Of a stretch of DNA of 64,000 bases, positions 25,236 through 36,596 are shown one piece after another. The position numbers and the translations under genes are program-made. The stretch comes from Symsagittifera roscoffensis. Lineage: Eukaryota > Xenacoelomorpha > Acoela > Convolutidae. Positions within the stretch are counted from its first letter, which is position 1, and each line of letters begins with the position of its first letter. The stretch is from positions 26,092,303 through 26,156,302 of the forward strand of contig NC_087069.1 in the NCBI RefSeq assembly GCF_963678635.1, read 5' to 3'. The notes under the pieces were generated by a model. It did no database searches, had not been told where the DNA came from, and was given only the letters and a program-made list of their open reading frames with translations.

Positions 25236-28200
25236 CTAAATTTCGATCGGCTTCGGAATCGGTTTTCTGATATGTCTCATATTCGACCCTTGTTCCATCG
25301 GTTTAAATGGCGGATATGCTCCATATGGCCGTGGAATTGGCAAATCTGCGTTGTCGTCTGGAATGTACGCATTCGGCCTGGGTTCGGCCGCCGTTTGGGT
25401 TCCGTTCGGCAACTTGTAATACTCCTCTTCCATGTCACGTGCCATTTGTTCATCTCTCGACGCCAGTCGGTTCACGTTGTCTCGTCGCATCTTTTCCCAC
25501 TCTAGTTTCGCTTCTTCAGTCGGGGCTTCCCCTCTTTCTAGCCGCACGTATGCTTGTTCCAAAGTGGATTCTTTCTCCTAAATATCCAGTTCAATTCTGA
25601 TGAAGCGCAGGAGAACACGTTTCAAGTTACTAAAACTTTTTTTGCCTTTTTGCGTTTGAGTACAACTTTGAAAGGAAATCAAGGTTACAAATAATGAACA
25701 GAAAGTCAGGGTCAAAAGATTATCATTTAGGAAATTGGATTGTATCTTTTCAACTGAAAAAAAATGACACAGCCTACGGAGCTTCGCGCCACTTACGATA
25801 TGTCAAAATCTTAGCATGGAGAGATAGTCGACATAACATGAGGCGAAGAACCTGGAAAAAATCGCGATTTCATTTATTTCGCAATTAAAATTATCATTTA
25901 TGGAAACTTTCAAAAAACGCACTCCCCCATCGTTTAAGGGACAAGTGAGCGACGAAGCTCCTTACAGCTCAACACCACATCGACACCCATTTTCTCTCAA
26001 TAACTAATGTAGAAATTTGAGCCAAATGAGCTACCTAGTATTTGTACTGCTACCGTTGAACTTTTTGTACACATATAAATTTTTTTCCACCTACTACTGA
26101 CTTACTTTGAGCTCAGATAATCAGAATTAATAAAAAGAGTTATCATGCATTACTGAACGAACAATTCAGTAGTAGATGGAAAAAAATTCTGATTACAAAA
26201 AAATCGAAGGTATAATAAATTGCAAAAAATTGGAACATATAGAATTAATTCAAAAAGCAAATATGTAATTTTTACAGGCAATTTAGAAAATCTAGGTTCC
26301 ATTCAGGAGTGGATCTAGGATTTTCTCGAGGGGGGATTTTCAAAAAATTTTGACGACCTTTTTTTTATGTGGACCAAATTGATTTCCCGAGCTCTCCCTA
26401 AAGCACTAAAAAGACTCTGTTTTGGCCAATATTTCTGCGCCGCAGGCAATTTTTGAAAAATTTGGGCACTTTTTGAAAAATTTTGTTTAAATAATTGCGT
26501 TTTTTTGACGCGCGCTCCCCCTCAAAGTTAGTATATATTGGCGCCAAAGGAGCCTTTAGAAAAACTTTAGGGTTGCTCGGCGGCCAAAATTCTTAAAAAT
26601 TAGAAAAGGGGGACCCTTTGGGTCGGCAAGGGGTCGAATCCCTGAGATGGGGGGGGGCGTGCGCCCCCCCCCCCCCCCTAAATCCACCCCTGGTTCCATT
26701 GAAACACAGTTTCTGTCTGAAAAAAATAGTGTTCGCATACAAAAGTTATCTGAAATATGACATTTGCTATTTTTAACTTATTTGTGTTTTTTGCAGCTCT
26801 CTTTACAGTTCTTTTCTGACCTTTAGAATTTACACGAAAAAGGATGAAGACAAAATTTGCTTTCAATTTTCGCTAAATGCATATGCTGCAATTTTTTTTG
26901 CGAAATTCGGGCTTAAAAATTCACCTTTAAGTCGATGGTTTTTGGGTTTTTATTCAATCAGACGTTACGCCACGACAACATTATATCAAAGTGAGCCTTT
27001 TATTTAGCTAACCAAACTTTAACACGGATATAATCTTCCAAAGTTTTTATAAACAAATGTATTTTTGTATAATAGCCCAAAAGTGTCATTACAATTTAAC
27101 AAATAGCTGTTTTTTGGAATACACTTTTTAACCCTTTTGTTAGAATTTTTGGAGATAATACCCGTCTTAAACTTTATTGGGCCAAATAAATGGCAACTTT
27201 GATATAAATTTGTCAGCAATTGATCCGGTAGTTATGATTTTTCCCCAAATTTTTCCAAATAAATTGCACCATATGCATTTTGCAAAATTTTTAAGCAAGC
27301 TTTGTCTTCATCGTTTTTCGTCTCAAGTCAACTCAATTTGAAATCGTTTTTCGTCTTAAGTCAACTCAAGTTTTAATCGTTTCGATAATTTAAATCAGCA
27401 CGGTATAGCTTTTAAGAAACTCGTTAGACGCAGACGTCATAAATTTCTGAAAAAATTCGAAGCTTGAAGCAGCGAAATGGATTTGGAATTGCACTCGAAA
27501 CTTCAAATTTTCATTTTAACAGTCAAAAAGCCATGCGAAACAATTACACTGTTTTGGAGACGTCCATTTTTTGAATACCTTCAAACCCACAACTTCGAAA
27601 CAATTTTCATTCAACATCAATCTGCAAAGTAATCAATCTGAAGAGCAAAAAAAACATACGTCGAATTTCACAGGAGATTTTTTGAATTTGTTTCAGATTG
27701 AAGGTCAGATTTACAGTTAATGCCCCTTGAGCAATTTAATCGGTCAAAAACTATAGAATTTTAGTTTAATTCGTTTTCCGGACACGGTTTTTACGTGGGA
27801 AAACCAGTTAGAAGCAAAAAACCGCCATCAAAATGAGCAGTTTTAGGTTAGTTAATTTCGTTCAGTTTCGTTAACCGAAAAGATATTGCCAACAACAATT
27901 CGGCATTAATTATAGAATAAATTCGTTATATAGATAAGCAAAAAGTTCGAATTGGCAGACTTACTTATAAAACGCTATCTTTTTATTTTGAAAAAGTTTT
28001 GAGTCTAATTTCGACGTTCCAGACAACCTTGAGAAACGGATTCTGCCTCAATTAGTAACTTTTGCATGCAAAAATTTTCTAAACTAGGGCAATTGCGTTT
28101 TTCAATTGATCTGTTTATCCTAACTTTTTGCTACTAATTCACTAAAATAATTCGCGAAAAACTATATCACTACGACATGATATTAGGCAAAGTTGAGACC

Positions 28201-31200
28201 AAAAAATGTATAAAGGCCTTAGTTTGATTTTTTGAATAGAACTAGCACTAGTACTAACCCTAAACCTAGTAAAGAATAACCACCCCTATAAAAAAAACTG
28301 AGTCAATAATTGAGCATAACTGAATTTTGTACTCAGTAACCAATCCCCTAGTAACGAGTTGAAAAACCCAAGTTTTTTGACGTCATTTGCTGATTTTTAC
28401 TAAATTACGTTTTTAACGACATTTGCTGATTTTAATTAAATTACGTTTTAACGTCATTTGCTGATTTTAATTAAATTTATGTTTTTGACTTAATTTGCTG
28501 ATTTTAATCAAATTACTGTTTTTTAACGTCATTTGCTGATTTTAATTAAATTTGTCGATTCAAACTTATGCAACTGTTTTCAACTACTGACCTTGACTAC
28601 TTGTTGTAGCTGCATACAGTTGGCCTGATTCATACTCAGCTCAGACACAGTGGCCATCATCTTCCTCGTCAGCTCCTTGATCTTATTCTGGTACTCATTC
28701 ACCTTCTTCGCCAACACCAGTGAGTCATCTTTGCCCACACTCGCCTTGTTCCTCACTCTCTCCGCCAGTCTAGTCACCTGGAGGGATAAAAAAGAATTGA
28801 AACTTGGGATCAGATATTCAACGCTTCGGATACAAAAACTAAATCAATCATATCCATCTCGAAAAACATTAACAACATTCATTAGTCTGGGCGATCAATT
28901 TATAAATCTATCAAAAAAAAAACATCCTGTCTTCAAGAACGAAGGACAATAAGCAAATTGTTTAGGATCCTGCAGAATCAAAACTAATCGATCTGATTGT
29001 CTAGTCACATACCGACAAGAATTAGGTCATTAAAACACATCTAAGTCTATCTTCATACTAATAATGTCTATTGATTGAAACCAAGCATCTCTCTCAATAA
29101 AAAATCGTTTTGCCTTATATCCTGTTACCATATTTTATGTTACCAAGTGTTGATCAATGGGAATAAAAATTCTTATACACCCAAATTTAAACCTATCTTC
29201 ATAATCATACAGCCTACTGTCAAATTGCTTCGGCACCTGTGAAAATTTATTTCAAGCACATAAATGAGCAGGGGCGGATTTAGGTGAGGGGGCGGGGGGT
29301 CGGACGCAAACCCCCTGCCGACCCCAAGGGTCCCCCTTTGATACTTTTTCAGAAATCCATTTTTGGCCAACCGACCCTAAAATTTTTCCAAAGGCGCCTT
29401 TGGCACCAATATATACTAACAAAATAACTTTGAAGGGGAGCGCGCGCCAAAAAAAACGCGATTTTTTTTGTCTAAATTTTTCAAAAAGGGCCCAAAAACG
29501 GCAAAACAGTGCTTTGGGAGAGCTCGAAAAATCAATTTGGTCGACCTAAAAAAAGGTCGTCAAAATTTTGGAAAATTTTTTGAAAATCTGCCCCCCCCCC
29601 CTTGAGAAAATCCTAGATCCGCCCCTGTAAATGAGTACTAGTCGACTTTAGCAGAAACCCAATTTAACTGCACTGGCCAAATGTCTCTTGTAATACAAAA
29701 TGAGATTAATTGATAAGTAACATAAGCAACGCAAAAACATTTCTACAAAACTCACCTGTTCTAAAAGCAGTTCCTGTTCCAGCAACTTCTCTTCTTTGTC
29801 TGCCAGTCGTTCCTCCAGAGTTTCGATCCTCCTGCTAAGCTCAATTGGGGACCCATCGTCACCCTATTCACAATATCATTCATGTAATTTTACAATTTTT
29901 TCCGTTCCTCATTAAAAGGAGGCTGTAATATTAATGATTTTTTTGACATGCAGTCAGGGTTCTAGCCCTACAATTATACTGGGCAATTTTGATGTTCAAT
30001 AAAAAAAAAGCGGTTGAGGATTAGTAGAGCAACGTATATTTTGAAATATCTTGAGTTCAACATTGATTGGCGAAAAAATAACATCATTAAAAAAACTAAA
30101 TTGATTTGAACATTCCAGTTTCTTAGAAACAAATTTCGAAGTTCAAAGTATGAGTTGATGCCTCACCTCCAAGTATCTCACTCTTCCTGGTTTGGACGGA
30201 TCTCCGAGAGTATCCTCCAAATCCCTCAGTCGATCCTCACACTGCGACAACTGGATCTGCAAAACTACCAGTTCATTCTCCAACTCCCGCTTGTTCGGAA
30301 CCTTCTTCCTTGCAATCTCAACCTGCCTTTTCAACTCCGAAACTTGAACAGTCAAAAACTTAATCTCATCTTCTTTAGATTGCAACTCAACTTGACCATT
30401 TCTCAGAATGGAGTTCTGAATGTTCACTTTCTCATAGAATATGCAAACTTCTTCATTGCGTTCGATTAGTTGAACTCCTCTATCGTTTCGATTTTGGATC
30501 GAGTTTTTAATTCTATGCCTCAAAAACACCGCATTCTTATCAGCCAGCTCAATCATCACATTCATCTTAGCAATGTCGCGCTTTTGCTGCTTTTCAACTT
30601 CTTTATCATAAGCATTTTGACGCTTCAATTTCGTAACTTCATTTCGCAACGTATCCCTCTGGACGATCGCATTGATTCTTTGCAATCTTGCCTTCGCCAG
30701 TTGCTTTTCTTTGGTTTGAACAGTCGACCTCAGAATCTCGATTTCGTTTTCCAGAATCTTAATTTTCTCTCTCATTTCTGCCGCTTTCTGGGTGCTAGCT
30801 TGAATCGTAGTTATACACTTTTGTCGCTCGTTCTTAACCAAGTCATAAACTTTGGCATAGTCGGCCAGTTTGATTTCCATTTCGCGCTTCTTTTTCTTGT
30901 GATCTTCTTCAATCATAGTTTTAGTTTTCAGCTCTTCCTTAGCTCGAGTGTACCTTTGTTCAGCCTTCATGCAATCTCTCGCTTTCTGTTCACGTTCATC
31001 GGCCTTAATAGCCGCAAGTCGGGTCAACTCGATGACTTCAACTCGATATTCGTTTTCATCCATCCTCAAATTTTTCTCTTCTTCAATTGCCTGATGAACT
31101 TTGTACTGTTCCGCGGCTGTCATTTGTCTTTGCTCTGCCAATGCCATTTTAGTAGCTTCGACCTCTTTTTCCAGTTCGAATTTCTTTTGAGTCAGAGATC

Positions 31201-32413
31201 CGTCATCTTTCGGCATACTTGCGACCATAACTTTGGTCTTTTCGAATATCGAGTACTGATTCGCAAGCGTCTCTTTTGCCATCTTCAGCTGGACTTCCAA
31301 TTTTTTGAGGGCCTTCAAATTTTTATCCTTTTCACGCATCAACTGTGAATGTCGTTCGTGTAGATTCTTCTTTTCCATGTTTAGATGCTTCAGACTTAGC
31401 TCAAGGGTAGCCCGATCGCCTAGCAAAACATTTTCACGTTCCTTCGAGTAATCCAAATCCTTTGACAGAAACTGATACTCGCGATATTCTTCCTCCTTCT
31501 TCAGGTTCAGTTTCCGAAGATCTTCGTCTAAATCCTCTTTTTCCTTCTCGACTATCGTGTTTTGCTTTATAATTTCACTCAGATTAGCAGTGAGATCGGA
31601 ATAGGTATCTTGAAGCGCGCCTAATTTTTCATCTACAGTTCTTTTTGTTTTCATTATTTTGTCTATTTCTTTACCAATCTGTTGCGGTTTTTGGTGAGCT
31701 GAAACCAATTTCTCTTTTAATTCCTCTTGTTCCAGCTGTTCAGTTTCAAGAACTTTCCTCTCGGCGTCATTTTGTTTATTTTTGGTCAGTAACTCTTCTT
31801 GGAGCTGTTTGATTTTCGAGCGATTTTGGGTGATTTCGGCTTTCAACTCATCGATAGCTGCAGTCGTATCTTTCAGCTGCTTGTCAATTTCATCCGCTTT
31901 TGGAATCCGATTGTACTCACGTGTGAGCATATCTCGTTCTTCTTTTAGGTTCTCGATTTGAAAGTCATACTGGAATTGTCGATCTGCAGACAGATCCAAC
32001 TCATTGTGGTATGTCATTAGATCGTTACGAAGTTTGGCAACTTCGGTATTAGAACCTTCCGGAAAATCTTCCGCCTTGTCCAATTCCAGACGCTGCTTTT
32101 CCAAGTCATTTGTGAGCTGTTTGGCTGTTTGCAGACTACTTCTCTCGCGTTCTCGGGAATCTTTCAAGCTATCAAACAAAAGCGAGTATTTAGCTTTGAG
32201 AGTCGCCATTCGAGTTCCACTAAGCTTCCCTGAGTAGAACAGCTCCTCCAAATTGTGGAAAGCAGGACTAGCTCCAACTTCTTGAACCTGAGTCGCCGCA
32301 TCCTCGTCTTTGGTTCTTGGAGGCTGAGCGAATATAGTAGCTGCTTCTTCATCATGCTCATCAGCAAACTCAAAAAGCTCGCTATCATTCACATTTAAAT
32401 TCGAATCGGCCAT
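25236..32413 (-). CDS. CCDC146: CCDC146 orthologue (coiled-coil, centriole/flagellum), 4 exons, 960 aa
   Basis: A long coiled-coil protein of centrioles and axonemal microtubules; loss in mammals gives malformed sperm flagella, and the Chlamydomonas counterpart is MBO2. The minus-strand exons are 30167-32413 (749 codons), 29756-29863, 28592-28777 and 25236-25577. All junctions are phase 0, with donors GTGAGG, GTGAGT and GTCAGT and acceptors ending AATAG, CCAG and TTTAG. The spliced product is 960 residues, against about 955 in human. Most of residues 60-880 is charged heptad coiled coil. The diagnostic C-terminus is intact: it reads RPNAYIPDDNADLP, then a PYGA segment, then NMRHIRKPIPKPIEI, nearly the vertebrate ending. 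The first coding exon is unusually long for a family with many exons in vertebrates, so introns have probably been lost. A candidate AATAAA lies about 265 bases past the stop (plus 24965-24970 as TTTATT). Introns 2 and 3 each hold a hAT MITE. Confidence 0.95.
26304..26692. mobile_element. hAT-type MITE, 389 bp, in CCDC146 intron 3, inverted relative to 29269-29627
   Basis: Same family as the 29269 element but in the opposite orientation. The ends are CAGGAGTGGATCTAGG and, inverted, CAGGGGTGGATTTAGG. A perfect 8-bp duplication GTTCCATT lies at 26296-26303 and 26693-26700. It includes a pure run of about 18 C residues near 26663-26678. Confidence 0.9.
28379..28554. repeat. Tandem repeat in CCDC146 intron 3, about 40-bp unit, 5 copies
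   Basis: The core ACGTCATTTGCTGATTTTAA, with an AATTAAATTACG extension, repeats five times. It begins 38 bases downstream of the exon 3 donor in the direction of transcription. Confidence 0.85.
29269..29627. mobile_element. hAT-type MITE, 359 bp, in CCDC146 intron 2
   Basis: The terminal inverted repeat is CAGGGGCGGATTTAGG at the left and CAGGGGCGGATCTAGG inverted at the right. A perfect 8-bp duplication TAAATGAG lies at 29261-29268 and 29628-29635. Eight-base duplications and CAGGGGCGGATC ends are typical of hAT non-autonomous elements. The interior contains G-rich and C-rich runs and a GCGCGCG-type patch. Confidence 0.9.
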
Positions 32414-32732
32414 TGCATTACTTTCTATAAAAGACTACAAAAGATCAGTTTTTTCGAAATATTCCTCAATTTATTGAAAATTATACTAGTCGGGGAATGC
32501 GAAAGTGCAAAAACAAAATTTAATGTTTTTCCGATATTTTTCCACACTATCGAAAAAGCTTAAGTTAGAAACTGAAAGAAAAACTTCAACTAACACCGGG
32601 TCAAGCCCGGTGTTAGTCATTTTCACAACGCGTTAACAGAAAACTTGCCTGCTGTCTCTCAAGTCAACTTTTGATTGTAACCTGAAGTCTCACGTGGTTT
32701 ATGAAAACTAATGTAGTAGATATAGTTCCACC

Positions 32733-32953
32733 GGAGTGCAGCCAGTATTTAGACAGCCGCGTATTCATACTCGTCAGTATTTAGACAAATACTGTATGAA
32801 CCAATCAGAATCGAGAAAAGACTTAAATAATCCAAAATATATAATAATTATTTATTAAGTTCTTATTTGCCTCGATTCTGATTGGTTGAAACAGTATTTG
32901 TCTAAATACTGACCAGTCTGAATACGCGGTTGTCTAAATACTGATATGTTACC
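32733..32953. mobile_element. 221-bp MITE with 9-bp TSD, MULE-like
   Basis: A fold-back element. The left end GGAGTGCAGCCAGTATTTAG and the inverted right end GGTAACATATCAGTATTTAG match over about 70 bases, including CCGCGTATTCA. It is flanked by AGTTCCACC on both sides (32724-32732 and 32954-32962). Its centre is AT-rich. Removing it restores the TYVGQT motif of the surrounding Penelope fragment, which fixes the insertion point. Confidence 0.8.
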
Positions 32954-33115
32954 AGTTCCACCTATGTTGGGCAAACGTGCGACATCTAACCACACGGATA
33001 ACAGAGCATCAAAAGAACGATACGCCGGTAGGACAGCATCGCTCAGCATACTGTGGACAATTTAAGGCAACTGAATGACAGGCAACTAACTGGCAAAAAT
33101 AATGACGTTGAGAAA

Positions 33116-33123
33116 TTAGAGGC
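33116..33123. repeat. Left target-site duplication TTAGAGGC
   Basis: Eight bases identical to 39326-39333, immediately outside the left inverted repeat of the 6.2-kb transposon. Confidence 0.8.
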
Positions 33124-33638
33124 GGGTGCGTATTCATAGGCTCCAAAATGAAAAAACAGTCGAGTAAGTTCCAAAATTTATAATCGGTCCCATAAGTTCC
33201 AAAATAAATAATCAGTCGCACAAGTTCCACAATAAATAATTGGAAGACTGAAATAAATTGGAAGACTGAAAAAAAAAAAAAAAAATTGGAAGAGTGAAAA
33301 AAAATATATAAAAATATATAATTGGCGTTGATCTAACAAACAGAGTTACTAAATGGCTTTAGCATGATAAATCACTTGACTTATGATAACGTGCAATGGT
33401 GGCATTTTTTTGCCATAAGACATTTGCAAAAAATACATACTTCAAACAAAAATGGCAAGTTTATATTACTGAACAGAGGGTGAATTGAATGATTGCGAAG
33501 AATGCATAGTATAGTATAGTATGGTATAGTGAATACATTTACTTGAACAAAAAAAAAGAAAACTAATTTGCGCTAACAGCAAAGGAACAAAGGAGCACCA
33601 GAATTGGGAATGCAAAAAACGTAATAAACTGCACAGGA

Positions 33639-35924
33639 CTAGATGGCCCGGCTGACAATCATAGTGGCGTTTCCTCTCATGAGGCACACTGAGAGGCTCT
33701 GGAGAAGGCGAACTGGGGCAACACGAGCGTCACGTGAACCAGAACGTCTGGCATCAGCGAGGATAGCAACTGACTTGAGGGTTTTGATAGCTAAAGCGGA
33801 CCAACCCCCGAGCGTTTCGACTGCTAACGGGAAAAAACTGATTCCTTGTTCCTCACAGTTTTTCTCGTGTTTCGAAAATTTGCGGTCCTCAGCAACTTCC
33901 AGGGACGCCCCGGGGGTCTCCGCCGCACGAGAGAGAAGAGATAACTGCAGCGGGGATGTCACGGTGACGTCGAAAGCAGCTGGGCGACCAGCGCTCCAAG
34001 TAGGGATAAAAATATCGCCGGGTTTGGACCGTTCTCCAGGGATGAGGTTCCGTTGCTCCTTGATGGGGGCTAAAGAGGCAGCCGAGGTAGCATTGAAAAT
34101 AATGTCCCGTAGTCTGTCGTGACGGGAGATCCGGCCACCACTCCCCCCACAAGCGACAGCGTGGTCCCCGAGGACGTCCAGAATGCCAGACGGACACGCG
34201 GGGCACCTACGACCAGACGCGAACACAGGAAGACCAAGGCGGTATCTGACAGCAGCTTGGAACTCAGCAGGTAGCAGGTGCAGGCCAAGACCTTTAATGG
34301 GGACTGCGGTAAGCCAAGCGCCGGCGTAAGGCAGAGAGAGCGACTGAAGACGAGCTTGCTCGCGGGAATCGGGAAGAGACGAGAAGAAAGCGTTGTAGGT
34401 GGCCTTATCGAGTTTCTCTTGGAAAGCTTCTTGAGTAAAACCGGGAGTGTTAACGCTTCCAGACTGTTCACGGAAGTCGTTCGAGGCACGCAGGAACTCC
34501 GGCGTATCAGTGATGTCGCATTCGGTTAGAAACGAGACCAAATGAGCTGACTGACACGAAGACCCTAGGAAGGCAGGGATGTGTTGGTCGCGAGCTTGCC
34601 GGACGCCAAGTCCGCCATCTTTGATAGGCAGGGAAGACTGGGACCAGGCAAGATCAGGAACAGGTGAGCCAACTATGACAGAAAGAGCATCGCGGAGGAG
34701 TTCATCAAAAACTTGCAGGGAAGCTGCGACAGGCTGAGAGGGCGGCTGAGTCCGAAGAGAGTACGTCAGCTTGGGAGCAGCAAGGCAAGTGCGAGTGATG
34801 CCAAGTGAGAGCTGGGGGTCATCAAGAAGAGATAACTTTTCAAGACATTTAGTGGCCTTCGAGATGCGTTTGTCCAGGACTTTAACTGAGAATTCAGTAT
34901 CACCAATGGGGGCGCCAAGAAGCTCGAAGCCATTAGACGCTGCTCTCGGGATAGAGACGGGGATGGAGGAGAACTCCACAGGGGCCCACAAATCACACTT
35001 ACTGTGCTTGACTTTGAGGCCGAGATGCAAGCAGTTGGAAGTGATGAGTTCGAGAGCCTTGAGCAAGGAGTCTTCGTCGCCGGCACAAATCCCATCATCA
35101 AGGTACCAGCAGTTGAGGGTGAGACCGGGGACTTCCGACTTGAGAGATTCGACTAGAGAGTGCAGGGTGACCGCAAAAATGAGAGGCCCTAGCGGATCCC
35201 CCTGTTGAACTCCTTTCTCGCTGTTGAGAATGACATCCTCGAACAGCAGATGACTGTGGTGACCGTAGGTAAACTCAACAAAGGCAGAGAGACCGGGAAG
35301 ACGGTTGCGAACTTGAAGGAGGATCTCGGTGCGGTCTAGCGTGTTGAAAGCGTTCTCAAAATCCACTGTTAAGACGCCTTGGTGACCATGTTCCGAGCAC
35401 TTTTTGACTGTCATTTTAGTAGCGTGGACGATGGCTTCCGAGCCACCGCTGGTAGCGACTCCAAGCTGGTGAGGACAAAGAAAATCACGAGCTTCAGCGT
35501 TGGCGGCTTTAGCAAGGCATTTAGCAGTGAGCCTTCGGAGCACTTCGCCGACCGCAATAAACCGGACACCACCCTTGGGTTTAGCGGTGGCAAAGAGATT
35601 CGCGCTGCACAGCCACGGAGAGAGACTAGAAGGGGCTTGCCCGGCAGCGAGGATATTAACAACCCTGTTGAGAGACTCTAACGTTCTGGCAGCAGTCTGA
35701 GGAGTGGGGCACTCAACGGCGTGAACAAAGTGCTCAGGGAACCAGCTCGAAGGACCGGCAGCAGTGCCGCTCGGGAAACTTTTGAGAGACTTATGAACGA
35801 ACTCAGATTCGAATTGGTAGGCAAGAGGGGATTCATCCCGGCCAAAAAAGACCGGAGGATCAGCGGAAGGATGAAGACTGCGAAGGTCCTTAAGCGACTC
35901 GTCACTTTTGGACACGAATAATCA
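33639..35924 (-). CDS. RLE-type non-LTR retrotransposon reverse transcriptase, intact ORF, 5' truncated
   Basis: A 758-codon open frame encoding a reverse transcriptase with a C-terminal restriction-like endonuclease. Motifs in order are VRFIAVGEVLRRL near residue 117, motif A VDFENAFN (184-191), motif B QQGDPLGP (237-244), catalytic YLDD (271-274) and a thumb ending LPIKDGGLGVR. Then follow a zinc-knuckle-like CPAC (571-574) with HAVAC (585-589), RHDRLRD (598-604), and a PD-(D/E)xK-like KPGD...FDVTVTSP (631-655). The layout is that of RLE elements (R2, NeSL, Hero, Utopia) and of RTs widespread in invertebrates. No ATG opens the frame: a TGA lies just upstream and the first codon is GTG, so the copy is 5' truncated and abuts MULE transposase sequence. 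All catalytic motifs are intact with no internal stop. GC content is visibly far above the flanks, suggesting a young insertion. It lies inside the 33124-39325 DNA transposon. Confidence 0.9.
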
Positions 35925-36480
35925 GTCCCTTGCACTCTTTCATTGAAAACTCGCCATTTTCGAGTTTGTTTAGACGCTGAACGTCCGATACGAATAAGTT
36001 CCAGCTGACTGTCGACAATTTTTTCTTGTTGTTTCAAAAATCGGATTGCCAACCACAAACTTGACGAATTTCGTTGAATTTTCCGATTCCATACGCTGTT
36101 CCAGCCATCGCAAAAATTTGTAGTCCTTAGTCGTGGTGGCCTATTCATAACATTCCACATTTTTTTAGGGAAAAGTCAAAATCCAGATTTTGTGAAAATA
36201 TTGAAATAATTTGGTCATTTCTGGGTACTGCGAAATTTTTTGTTTAACATCAAGTTCCTGAAACAGCTCGATAAACATGGGCAAAATCTGCTCTTCTGGC
36301 AAATATGCCAAAACCACAGGCATTCATACAATTTTTTCAGCCCAGGGTCTTTAGAATAAAAGCTTTTCAAGCCAAGTTCAGTCTTGAAAAGCTTTCTTCA
36401 ATTTTAAAAAATTTCTTCAATTTTACTTGTAAGTTCGTGATAAACCAAAAAGCGAAGAGCTTGAAATTCCAACTGTTTTC
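35925..36480 (-). pseudogene. C-terminal piece of a MULE transposase, frameshifted
   Basis: Minus-strand reading gives LAYLPEEQILPMFIEL and then a WI-containing stretch. After a short frame change it gives RTTNFCDGWNSVWNRKIQ, followed by a lysine/glutamine helix with LWLAIRFLKQQEK. This is the conserved C-terminal part of animal FLYWCH-MULE transposases (LAFVP, R-T-N-N-x-x-E-G-W-H, SLWKF, KKEQ). At least one frameshift and stops break it. It ends where the RLE reverse transcriptase begins (about 35924). Together with the FLYWCH piece at 38712-39045 it indicates that the host transposon is a MULE whose central DDE region is missing or replaced. Confidence 0.7.
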
Positions 36481-36596
36481 CCATTAAAGGGCCAGTATAA
36501 AATTTTTGAATGATTTTCATCAATGTAATGAGAATTTTTATAGTGTTTTTTTTATCGATACGTAAAAAATGGCCGATTTTTATTTGAGTTACCGAA

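Larger units (their letters stand above)
32703..33123 (+). pseudogene. Penelope-like GIY-YIG nuclease fragment (5' half), interrupted
   Basis: After the 221-bp MITE and one copy of its duplication are removed, the plus strand reads SSTYVGQT, then with frameshifts RHLTTRITEHQKNDTPVGQH, then NNDVEKLE at the transposon boundary. This is the C-terminal GIY-YIG domain of Penelope-like elements (TYVGQT core). Several frameshifts and stops mark it as old. The rest lies at 39326-39415. Confidence 0.75.

Noticed and set aside
30155-31348. Two long plus-strand open frames (104 and 292 codons)
   Set aside because: They are antisense shadows of the low-complexity coiled-coil exon of CCDC146.
33643-35208. 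Several plus-strand open frames of 80-160 codons
   Set aside because: Antisense shadows of the GC-rich reverse transcriptase. No family motifs.
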